From NCBI GenBank assembly GCA_963760375.1, contig CAVXCS010000005.1, forward strand, positions 620,001 through 684,000: a stretch of DNA of 64,000 nucleotides, read 5' to 3'. The position numbers and the translations under genes were made by a program. Below the pieces are notes generated by a model that made no database searches, was not told where the DNA came from, and worked only from the letters and a program-made list of their open reading frames with translations. This DNA comes from Pelagihabitans sp963760375. Lineage in GTDB: Bacteria; Bacteroidota; Bacteroidia; Flavobacteriales; Flavobacteriaceae. Shown here piece after piece: positions 55,275-64,000 of this stretch; the first letter of the stretch is position 1, and every line of letters begins with the position of its first letter.

Positions 55275-57246
55275 TGCGAATTTCCATAGGGCAACCAAAC
55301 TGCCATTTCACCGTTTCCTCTATGTGCCCATGCGAAATAGGGAACGGCGGTCAGGGTCGTTCCTTTGATTTTACCCAATACCCCCAAGCAAGTTCCCATC
55401 AAATACATATTCAAATTTATCCGTTTCGGGCACAACACTTTTCAGCACGCCCTTGGGGTTGTCCACTTCCTCCAAGCTAAACACCAAAGGCCCCCGTTCC
55501 AAGGCTATTTTACCCCTGTTCGCGGCGACGCGTTCATCGGTGGCCACTTTGCGGATGGGCATATCAAAAGTAATATCGATCTTATCGTTCCTTTGCCAAT
55601 TTTCTTTTTCTAGGGTCAGGTACCCCTCCTTGATCGGGACGTCCATGGTTGTTCCATTTACGGAAACCTTGATGGAAGGGGCAAGGTCATCCATATAATG
55701 ATACAGATCCCCCTCCATGACTTCGTTCCTCGCCCAGCCCGGAACCCTAAGTTTAAAAATGGCATTTACGGTTTCGGTATTTAATACTTTAAGTTCAACA
55801 TGCCCATCCCAGGGATAATTGGTGCTGACATCGAGCTGTAGCGTTGCATCTTCCAAAGCGATTTCGGAGCGGTTGCCGATATACAGGTTCACATAAACCT
55901 CATTACCATTGGTGGCATAGATATACCCGGGAAGGGAAGGCAAGATTCTGACCACGTTTACGGGGCAGCACGAACAATCGAACCATGGCGATCGGCCACA
56001 GACGCCCTGGTTGAATTTGGTAAAACCATCCGCTTCGAGCGGATTGGGATAAAAGAAGGTATTTCCTTCCAAAGAAACCCCGGCGAGAAAACCATTGTAA
56101 AGCGTTCTTTCGAATACATCCATATATTTTACGGCGCCGGTTTTGAGAAACATACGTTGGTTCCACAGCATCAGGGCGATGGCAGCGCAGGTTTCGGTAT
56201 AGGCTGTCGCGTTTGGGAAGCTCATAGGCCGGGCCAAAACCTTCGTACCTGGGTTCGGCACCGATACCGCCGGTGAGGTAGATCTTGCGGTGAACGATAT
56301 CCTTCCAAATGTTGTCGAGTGCCGCATCATAAGTCAGACGCTCCGGTCAGGGCGGCCACATCGGTCGCGGCCGAATAGAAATATCCGGCCCTGACCGCAT
56401 GCCCTACGGCTTCGTCTTGCGCTGTAAGCGGTATATGATCCTGTTGGTATCTTCCCGGCATATTCCCCGTCCTTAATATTATGACCTTCGGCATTTCCCC
56501 GTTGATCGATAAAAAATTTGGCAAGGTCCAAATATCTTTTTTCTCCTGTAACACGATATAATTTCACGAGTCCGATTTCAATTTCCTGATGGCCGGGTAC
56601 CCCCATATTTTTGCCAGGACCGAAAACATCATCGATCAGGTCGGCATTTTTAAGGGCCACGTTCAATAAGCGTTCTTTCCCCGGTGGCCTGAAAATGGGC
56701 CACCGCTGCTTCGTAAAGGTGTCCCACATTGTAGAGTTCGTGGTAGGTCTTGAGGTTCGTCCACCTTTCTGTCCCTCCGCCATCGGCGGCTTTTCCGGGG
56801 TCAATGGTTCGATTGGTGTATAAATATCCATCGGCTTCCTGTGCCGCGGCGATTTTGGCGATCAGGTCGTCCAGATAAGCTTTAAGCTGGGGATCATCAT
56901 GCACCTGTAATGAGTAGCTCGCCCCCTCGATTACCTTGTATACATCCGAGTCATTAAAAAAAATACCCTCGAATTCGCCTTTTTCCAAACCTCCTGCTAT
57001 GGCAAAATTTTTGATCCTCCCGGTCTCCTCACATTTTTCGAAATTGTATGGGATGGTGACGCGACGGTTGGTCTCCAAACGGGGGTTCCAAAAACCATCA
57101 TTGATATGAACGGCGGTAAATGGCACCGGTTTAATGGGATAATCCAATATGACTTTCTGGGCAGCCGCCATATTCACTTCACCCTGTTGTTTTTGGCAGG
57201 AAAGGCCAATCAATAACCCCACGCAAAGCGCACGTTTTAAGAGCAT
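55271..57246 (-). pseudogene. GH127 beta-L-arabinofuranosidase-like gene, about five frameshifts
   Basis: Restored, it encodes ~658 residues. It starts with a lipoprotein signal from 57246 (LLIGLSC then QKQQ) and runs through GFWNPRLETNR, NLKTYHELYN, KIYLTGGIGAEPRYEGFG (third frame, ~56325-56225), TETCAAIALML and the catalytic-type CSCCPVNVVR, to a C-terminus ending ...WLPYGNSQ at 55271. Single-base indels lie near 56679-56682, 56454-56456, 56331-56341, 56212-56214 and 55381-55385, most as one extra base in a short homopolymer. Family GH127 cleaves L-arabinofuranosides using a Zn-bound Cys. Its stop overlaps the sulfatase start. Confidence 0.85.
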
Positions 57247-57788
57247 TGCAGCAAAGCGGCATCGACCTTGCTTTTTTTTGGGTTCGGCCGATTTGAGAAG
57301 GGCCATAAAAGTATTGCCTTCATTAAAGATCGAAGATGGGATCATGTGCTTTTTATGATTAAGGAGGTTAGATGAACATCAATGCCAAACTTTTTTAGTT
57401 TTAAAACCAAGGTCTCACACCATTGCCATAAGGCAACATTTGTGGGTATTCAAGTGTTGGGTAACTAAGATAGGCATAAGATTTAAAATGGCTGATTTAA
57501 ATTGCCCTGGGGAAGACTTGCTTATCACAGAAAACATCGGAAGTGCATGTTGGCCGTATCGTTCCACAAAGCACAAAATTGGCCAAAAGGTATTTTATGA
57601 AGGCAAGGCCGTAATCCATTTCCCGTCCTTGGAAAATTATGATGGCATAGTCCCAAGTTTGTGGGGCCGCATATATGAAATGCTCGGATTTCTTTGCATA
57701 CATTTACTGTAAGTTCCAGGGGGCTTTTCTGATTCAAAATAACAACAAAGACCAAATGCAAATGCAACTGGCCAAGATTTAAAGGGAA
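57247..57788. other. Intergenic region before the transporter
   Basis: 542 bp between divergent GH127 and transporter genes. It includes the start of the right copy of the direct repeat (from 57692). A 90-codon open stretch at 57440-57712 is not recognised and probably not a gene. Confidence 0.5.
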
Positions 57789-57931
57789 ATGAGCAAAAAC
57801 CTGATCAGTTCGAAAGCCAATTTCGGAACATTGCCTGTTTTTTTGACTGCAATTTCGACCATTTTAGGGGCGGTGATGTTCCTCCGCTTCGGTTTTGCCG
57901 TTGGATCCGTCGGTTTTATGGGCACCTTGGC
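57692..57931 (+). repeat. Direct repeat, right copy of 50325-50563
   Basis: Matches the left copy over ~239 bp; the right copy continues into the intact transporter sequence, so it is the likely source. Confidence 0.9.
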
Positions 57932-60024
57932 CATCATCTTGATCGGGCATGCCGTTACCATCCCCACGGCGATGGCTTTGGCGGAAATTGCCACGAATCA
58001 AAAGGTGGAAGGAGGGGGCGAATATTTTATCATATCACGATCTTTCGGGGTCAACATCGGTGCCGCTATCGGTATCGCGCTCTATATGTCACAAGCCATC
58101 AGCGTTGCTTTTTACATCATCGCATTTGCGGAAGCTTTTGAGGCCATAAAACCATGGGTCAGTACGGAGTTTGGCTATGAAATCTACGACAATCGGTTGT
58201 TCAGCATTCCGGCATTGCTGCTGCTCATTTGGCTTATGGTTACCAAAGGGGCCGATCTGGGCATGAAGGCCCTATATGTGGTCGTGGCCATTTTGGCGGT
58301 TTCCTTGGTACTGTTCTTTTTGGGATCGACCCCTTATTCTGAGGTTTTCGACAGTACCCTGCTCTTTAAAAATGTCGATTCGGACAAGGGCTTCTTTTTT
58401 GTTTTTGCGGTCATATTTCCGGCATTTACAGGCATGACGGCCGGTGTTGGACTCTCAGGCGATTTAAGGGATCCGAAAGAAATCAATCCCTTTGGGCACC
58501 TTGGCCGCAACCGTAACCGGGATGATCATCTATGTGTTCATCGCTTATAAGTTGGCCAGTTCAGCCGATGTGGCCGCTTTGGTCGGCGATCAGCTCGTGA
58601 TGAGTAAAATTGCCCTATGGGGACCCATCATTCCGATCGGACTTGCAGCGGCCACTATTTCATCGGCCCTCGGATCGTTCATGGTGGCCCCAAGAACCTT
58701 ACAGGCCATCGGCGGTGATAAGGTCTTTCCGAATAGGTTGGTAAATTTTTGGGTTTCCAAAGGGACCAAGAAAAACAATGAACCCAGAAATGCGACCATT
58801 CTAACCAGTATCATCGCGTTGGTCTTTGTGTTGATGGGTGATGTGAACGCCGTGGCGGAGGTCATTTCAATGTTCTTCATGGTTACCTATGGTTCGCTTT
58901 GCCTGATCTCTTTTATGCAACATTTTGCAGCGGACCCATCATATAGGCCTTCCTTTAAATCAAAATGGTACCTATCGCTTTTAGGGGCCGTTCTCTGTAT
59001 TTACCTAATGTTCAAAATTAATACCCCCTATGCCATAGCTGCCATTCTTCTGATGGTCGGACTCTATTTTTATATTTCTACCAAGAGCGATACCAAGAAA
59101 GGGATGGCCAATATTTTTCAAGGCGTCATTCATCAGTTCAATAGAAGAATACAGGTGTTCCTCCAAAAATCGGAAAAAGTAAAAACCGAAGAAGATTGGA
59201 GACCGGCGGTTTTATGCCTTTCAAAAGATAGTTTTGAACGGTACGGTGCTTTGGACATTATGAAATGGATTTCGCACCGGTATGGCTTCGGGACCTACAT
59301 CCATTTTGAAAAAGCCTATTTTTCAAAGGAGTCGAAGGAAACGGCAGAAAAAAAACTGGAGAAATTGATACAGATCGCATCGAATAGCCATTCCAATGTG
59401 TTCCTGGAAACACTGATTTCCCCTTCCAATACCGCGGCCATAGTCCAGGCGATCCAACAACCCGGCATTTCGGGTCAGCCCAATAATATGATGCTTTTCG
59501 AATATAAAAAGGGCGAACAGGAATGGCTGGAGGACATTATAGACAATTATAGCGTCCTGAAAGCGGCACAATACGACCTTTGCATTTTAGGAAGTTCCGA
59601 CAAAGGTTTTGGCTACAGAAAAGACATCGATATTTGGATACGCAAAGAGGACTATGAAAATGCCAATCTAATGATCTTGCTTTCCTATATCATTTTGGGC
59701 CATAAAGATTGGAACAAAGGCGAAATCAAGATTTTTGCCACTTTTTCGAAAGGTCAGCTCAAGCAGGAAGAAGAGAACCTGATCGAATTGACCACCAGTG
59801 GAAGACTGCCCATCTCGGCAAAGAATATCCGTGTTTTGGAGCTCGAGGAAGGCTTCGATAGAAAGAAATTGATCAACGAATATTCCGCGGATGCAGACCT
59901 TACGATTTTGGGCTTTCATGAAGGAATGATCAAAACCGAAAAAGGGATCGAATTATTTGAAGGCTATGATCAGGTAGGCAATATATTGTTCGTGAATACC
60001 CTGACCTCCAAATTCATAAAATAA
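57789..60024 (+). pseudogene. Cation-chloride-cotransporter-like (SLC12/APC) gene with one frameshift
   Basis: Two frames join into ~744 residues. The N-terminal ~500 residues have 12 membrane helices of the APC fold, starting with TAISTILGAVMFLRFGFAVG. The C-terminal ~250 residues form a soluble domain like the regulatory tail of bacterial and animal NKCC/KCC proteins. The break is an extra A in the run at 58476-58478; without it GDLRDPKKSIPLGTLAATVTG reads through. Expected role: coupled cation/chloride or amino-acid transport in the inner membrane. The gene may be intact if the extra A is a sequencing error. Confidence 0.85.
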
Positions 60025-60121
60025 GCGGTAAGGCAAATAGAAGTTGTTATTATCGAATGGAATGTGGCACTTCATGGCCCCCATTGAAAAATAGCGCCAA
60101 CGCGCGAACTGTGGCTCAGTT

Positions 60122-61306
60122 TTAACGATCGAGATTATTCTCCAAGACAAAAACCCCGTTCTTATTGGCTATGATTATATCGGGCTTCTGGTCCCGGTTC
60201 ATGTCCTGGACCACGATATTGAGCCCGGCCCCGGAATCATCATCAATTAAATGTTCCCTGTAATAGGGTGCGCTCCTTGGCGTGAACTCTATCCAAAACA
60301 GGTACGGGGTGTCGGCATCCCCGGCATCGCGGCCGTTATGGGCAAGGTACCTTTTGCCGGTAACCAGGTCGGCTTTTCCATCCCCATTGAGATCGGCCAT
60401 GATCGTGGCATGGGTCTGTGCGGTGGTATTACTGATCAAATGGGTGGTAAATGATTGATCTTCTCCCTGTTCGTGCCACCATATTCCGAGGGCATGTGCC
60501 GAGGCACTGACCACATCGTTACGGCCGTCGCCGTTCACATCCAGAACCTGCATGTGGGAACAAGGTTCTCCAAGGTCAGCGGCATGGAACGACCAATCTC
60601 CCGATCGTTTATCGGCCTTGCCTTCGAACCATCCTTCCCGTACCACAATATCGGCATAACCGTCACCGTTCACGTCACCATATCCGATGCCGTGGGAATA
60701 TTGTTCCGTGCCAGCGACATTTTCCGCGCTCAATGCAAATCGCTTCCATTGTGTTTCCCCGGTTTTCAATGGCGCCTGCAGCCAAACAATTTGTTTTTTT
60801 TCGACATCGCCACATAAGATATCGAGCCTCCCATCGCCATCAACATCTATAAATGCAGGAGATTCATTTGAAATGCCCACCGCATCGTTAATGGGATGTT
60901 TTTTCCAGATCCCTCCCTTGTTTTTTGGATTTTCGAGCCAAAGACCCGGGGTACCTGGATAACCGACGATGACCACATCGTCCCAGCCATCAAGGTTAAC
61001 GTCCATCCCAAGATTGAGGAACGATTCGCTGTATTCCGTTCTTGGATCGAACGTACGTGCCGGTACCAACTCATGCCGTATCCAATTCGGCGCTTCGAAC
61101 CAAAAAAAACCGGCTACCACATCGGGTTTTCCGTCACGGTTCAGGTCGGCCACCGCAACGCCTTCCGACAAGAAATCGCGCGTGATCACCGTTTTTTTAA
61201 AATCGTTCAAGCCAGGATCCTGACCTATGACCGAGCCGCAACCAAAGCATGCGGAAACTCCGGCCAATATCAAAAACGGCTTGCTGAATATCAATTTCGG
61301 AACCAT
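60122..61306 (-). CDS. VCBS/FG-GAP repeat lipoprotein
   Basis: About 394 residues from the ATG at 61306, with a signal ending GVSAC. Successive FG-GAP units with DxNxDGxxDVV calcium loops run to the C-terminus, predicting one seven-bladed beta-propeller. No catalytic domain is seen; carbohydrate or protein binding at the surface is likely. It converges on the transporter gene and is divergent from the GH2 gene across 335 bp. Confidence 0.85.
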   Translation of the reverse strand: MVPKLIFSKPFLILAGVSACFGCGSVIGQDPGLNDFKKTVITRDFLSEGVAVADLNRDGKPDVVAGFFWFEAPNWIRHELVPARTFDPRTEYSESFLNLGMDVNLDGWDDVVIVGYPGTPGLWLENPKNKGGIWKKHPINDAVGISNESPAFIDVDGDGRLDILCGDVEKKQIVWLQAPLKTGETQWKRFALSAENVAGTEQYSHGIGYGDVNGDGYADIVVREGWFEGKADKRSGDWSFHAADLGEPCSHMQVLDVNGDGRNDVVSASAHALGIWWHEQGEDQSFTTHLISNTTAQTHATIMADLNGDGKADLVTGKRYLAHNGRDAGDADTPYLFWIEFTPRSAPYYREHLIDDDSGAGLNIVVQDMNRDQKPDIIIANKNGVFVLENNLDR

Positions 61307-61641
61307 AAATATCAATAGGTGTATCAACAAATATAGCATATTTGTGGTCTGTTTTGATTGTGATCTACGACGATCTTCCACCAATAAAACGATACCAGAA
61401 CTATATTTTTCTCACCTTTTGGGATAGGAGCATTCCTGATTTGTGCTTCTTTTTTAGAATAGACAACCTCTTCAATCCATCCATTTTAAGAGGTAAGATT
61501 GGCACGATCGGATTTTTATTGATCAAATAATGGGGCAATTCCTATTTGTAAAGGAGACGATTACATATACTATGGCTGTTGAATAATCTAAATTTTAGGT
61601 GTATTTTTCACCTATTGGTTCAATCTGAAATCATTTACCAA
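61307..61641. other. Divergent promoter region of the VCBS and GH2 genes
   Basis: 335 bp with no gene supported. No clear operator was seen. Confidence 0.5.
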
Positions 61642-63450
61642 ATGAAAAAAACGCTACTACAACTGATTTTGATATTGGCTTTCCTGCCGTTAAATGCCCA
61701 ATGGAAACCTGCGGGAAACAAGATTAAGACTGCATGGGCCGACAAAATAGAGCCCGATAAGGTGTTGGATGAATACCCACGACCCATCATGCAGCGAACC
61801 GACTGGAAAAACCTCAATGGACTTTGGGACTATGCCATCCGGCCCAAGGGCATGTCGTCGCCTTCTGCCTTCGACGGTAAAATCTTGGTTCCTTTTGCGG
61901 TGGAATCGAGCCTTTCCGGAGTCATGAAAGGGGTAGGAGCAGATCAAGAATTATGGTATCATACCGATTTTGAAATCCCCGGGGATTGGAGCGGAAAAAA
62001 AATAGTACTGCATTTCGGGGCCGTGGATTGGAAGGCCGATGTATGGATCAACGCGGTGAAGGTAGGTTCCCATTCCGGGGGATATGCCCCGTTTTCTTTC
62101 GACATCAGTCCGTTTTTGGGTCCCGGTCCCCAACAGCTTACCGTGAAGGTTTGGGACCCAACCAGCGATGGCACCCAGCCCAGGGGCAAACAGGTGATCA
62201 AGCCGGAAGGAATTTGGTACACCCCGGTCACCGGTATTTGGCAAACGGTGTGGTTGGAACCCGTGGCACGGAAAAGTATCCGTAACCTGAAGACCGTTCC
62301 CGATATCGATCAGGGCGTGGCCATTTTTTCGGCTGACCTCGATGGGGCAATCTATGGCGATATCCTGGAAGTTGCCGTTTTTGATGGTACGGAGCGGGTT
62401 GCCACCGCAAAAATGAATGTTGACCAAGAAGTGGCCCTCCCTATCAACAACGCTAAACTTTGGTCGCCGGAATCTCCTTTTCTATATCGTTCTACGGTAA
62501 AGTTGATCAGCGATGGCAAAGTGACCGATGAGGTCAACAGCTATTTCGGGATGCGCAAAATTTCCACAAAAAGAGATGCGCACGGCATTGTACGGATGCA
62601 GCTCAACAACAAGGACTATTTTCAATTCGGACCCTTGGACCAAGGTTGGTGGCCCGACGGCCTCTATACCGCGCCGACCGATGAGGCTTTAAAATATGAC
62701 ATCGTCAAGACCAAGGAACTAGGGTTCAATATGATCCGGAAACACGTGAAGGTGGAGCCGGCCCGCTGGTACACCCATTGCGATGAATTGGGCATACTGG
62801 TATGGCAGGATATGCCGAGCGGTGACAAGGGTCCGCAATGGCAGAACCACAACTATTTTAACGGGTCGGAACTGATTCGGAGTTCGGAATCGGAACAAAC
62901 CTATAGAAGGGAATGGAAAGAAATAATGACCTATTTATATTCCTACCCCAGCATTGTGGTCTGGGTACCTTTCAATGAAGCTTGGGGCCAGTTCAAGACC
63001 GAGGAAATCACCGAGTGGACCAAGACTTTCGATCCATCCAGGTTGGTGAATTCGGCCAGTGGCGGCAATTTTTACAGGACGGGCGATATTTTGGACCTCC
63101 ACAATTATCCTGGCCCGGAGTTATATCTCTACGATGCCGAAAGGGCAACGGTGCTGGGCGAATATGGCGGCATTGGACTTCCGCTTGAAGGCCATCTCTG
63201 GACACCCGACAACAACTGGGGATACATCAAATTCAAAAATTCAAAGGAAACCACCGATGAATATGTAAAATATGCCCAACAATTGAAAAAATTCGTGAAA
63301 GTGGGCTTTTCGGCCGCGGTATATACGCAAACCACCGATGTGGAGGGAGAGGTGAACGGTTTTATGACCTATGATCGAAAGGTAGACAAGATGAATATCC
63401 CGGAGGTCAGGAAAATAAACCGGGAAGTGATCCAGGTGATCCAAGAATAA
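61642..63450 (+). CDS. Secreted glycoside hydrolase family 2 enzyme
   Basis: A 602-residue protein with a signal peptide ending near LNAQ (~20). It has the N-terminal jelly-roll sugar-binding domain (WKNLNGLWDYAI, then ILVPFAVESSLSG), an Ig-like middle domain and a C-terminal TIM barrel. Acid/base Glu446 is in FNEAWG and likely nucleophile Glu507 in LGEYGG. It lacks extra C-terminal domains, as many beta-galactosidase/glucuronidase-like GH2 enzymes do; the exact sugar is unknown. It lies in the polysaccharide region and probably acts after the sulfatases. Confidence 0.92.
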   Translation: MKKTLLQLILILAFLPLNAQWKPAGNKIKTAWADKIEPDKVLDEYPRPIMQRTDWKNLNGLWDYAIRPKGMSSPSAFDGKILVPFAVESSLSGVMKGVGADQELWYHTDFEIPGDWSGKKIVLHFGAVDWKADVWINAVKVGSHSGGYAPFSFDISPFLGPGPQQLTVKVWDPTSDGTQPRGKQVIKPEGIWYTPVTGIWQTVWLEPVARKSIRNLKTVPDIDQGVAIFSADLDGAIYGDILEVAVFDGTERVATAKMNVDQEVALPINNAKLWSPESPFLYRSTVKLISDGKVTDEVNSYFGMRKISTKRDAHGIVRMQLNNKDYFQFGPLDQGWWPDGLYTAPTDEALKYDIVKTKELGFNMIRKHVKVEPARWYTHCDELGILVWQDMPSGDKGPQWQNHNYFNGSELIRSSESEQTYRREWKEIMTYLYSYPSIVVWVPFNEAWGQFKTEEITEWTKTFDPSRLVNSASGGNFYRTGDILDLHNYPGPELYLYDAERATVLGEYGGIGLPLEGHLWTPDNNWGYIKFKNSKETTDEYVKYAQQLKKFVKVGFSAAVYTQTTDVEGEVNGFMTYDRKVDKMNIPEVRKINREVIQVIQE

Positions 63451-63545
63451 GGACCATTTCCATAGCACCGCTTTTGGTCGTAACTTTGGCCTTATGAAGT
63501 TTACCGCTTCGGGGAGCAAAAGTTAAAGTGATAATATTGGGTTCC

Positions 63546-64000
63546 ATGAAAAAAATAGAAGAGCTGATCCGGCTACTCACCCTTGAAAAAATCAATGATC
63601 AAACCTTCCTGGGACAAAATTACCAGGCGCCTTGGGGTCGGGTATTTGGGGGCCAAGTTTTGGCGCAGTCACTTCATGCGGCCTACCAGACGGTGCCTGT
63701 AGATCGCTTTGCCCATTCGATGCACGGCTACTTTATTTTGGGCGGAAACCTCGATGTTCCCATAACCTACGAAGTGGATATTATTCGAGATGGTGGAAGC
63801 TTCACGACCCGACGCGTGGTGGCACGGCAGAACGGAAAAGCGATATTCACTATGGGCGCTTCTTTCCAAATTAAGGAATCTGGCGTGGATCATCAGATCA
63901 CCATGCCCAATTTACTGTTGCCCGAAAAATTGTCGACCAGTCTTGAACAGATTGAACAGATGAAAGACAATGATAACAAAGCGTACCAACGGCTCAAAAT
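63546..64000 (+). CDS. tesB: Acyl-CoA thioesterase II (TesB-like), 5' part
   Basis: The ATG at 63546 opens a frame that runs off the window after ~151 residues. The hot-dog-fold sequence has GRVFGGQVLAQSL, HSMHGYFILGG and RDGGSFTTRRVVARQNG, all characteristic of TesB. It hydrolyses medium- and long-chain acyl-CoA. It starts ~95 bp after the GH2 gene. Confidence 0.93.
   Translation, partial: MKKIEELIRLLTLEKINDQTFLGQNYQAPWGRVFGGQVLAQSLHAAYQTVPVDRFAHSMHGYFILGGNLDVPITYEVDIIRDGGSFTTRRVVARQNGKAIFTMGASFQIKESGVDHQITMPNLLLPEKLSTSLEQIEQMKDNDNKAYQRLK

Noticed and set aside
57440..57712. 90-codon gene upstream of the transporter
   Set aside because: No recognisable domain or start context, and its end runs into the repeated region, whose other copy does not preserve the frame.
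58492..58530. Independent start of the second part of the transporter
   Set aside because: The ATG lies in the middle of a membrane helix and the sequence continues the upstream frame after removing one A.

Overview
The window is a piece of chromosome from a marine member of the Flavobacteriaceae (Bacteroidota). The evidence is the SusC/SusD pair, several VCBS (CRTAC1-type) lipoproteins, sulfatases and algal-polysaccharide-type glycoside hydrolases, a membrane-tethered TPR-AraC regulator, Shine-Dalgarno-poor starts, and the conserved neighbourhoods thrA-thrB-thrC-gcvT-yebC and gyrA-TPR. No species can be named from sequence alone.

Positions 1-26 kb are mostly core genes. They include a KdnB-type dehydrogenase and a PlsC-like acyltransferase; a minus-strand run with threonine synthesis (thrA, thrB, thrC), gcvT, a sugar-nucleotide reductase, a pterin dehydratase and yebC; nnr; clpC; gyrA with a TPR protein; a C40-family protein whose catalytic Cys is replaced by Ala; a thiolase; and a 7TM-HD phosphohydrolase. 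Positions 24-37 kb hold a glycan or nutrient uptake locus: a membrane-bound TPR-AraC regulator, susC, susD, an intercistronic terminator, a giant VCBS/ASPIC-UnbV lipoprotein and a seven-haem lipoprotein. Two perfect 24-bp palindromes with the same 18-bp core lie at the two ends of this locus and may be operators.

At 37.1-38.1 kb are tRNA-Ser(GCU) and tRNA-Pro(UGG). Between them lie five tandem units of about 153 bp that look like expanded, degenerate copies of the tRNA-Pro gene. The 3' end of tRNA-Pro is the left attachment site of a 4.6-kb, visibly A+T-richer island (38089-42675). A 17-bp direct repeat bounds it, and each end carries a tandem 12-bp arm-type repeat, but there is no integrase inside. 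The island holds a compact five-gene operon: an adenylate cyclase-YHS fusion, a DUF6010-like membrane protein, a DUF3703-like protein, an AraC regulator with an HMA-like CxxC N-terminus, and a 40-residue Cys-rich peptide resembling fungal copper metallothionein. I infer a mobile metal (probably copper) response cassette. It is the best candidate here for an undescribed system.

Positions 43-47.4 kb hold a tight three-gene operon: a large P-loop NTPase of unknown family, an MscS-like protein and a CPA-type cation/proton antiporter. Positions 47.9-63.5 kb are a second polysaccharide region: a GH50-like enzyme, two sulfatases, a GH127 gene, a cation-chloride-cotransporter-like protein, a VCBS lipoprotein and a GH2 enzyme. 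Within it, about 7.1 kb is flanked by a 239-bp direct repeat that includes the 5' end of the transporter gene, and three genes carry single-base frameshifts. This suggests a recently rearranged, decaying segment or locally poor sequence. The window ends inside a tesB-like thioesterase gene.
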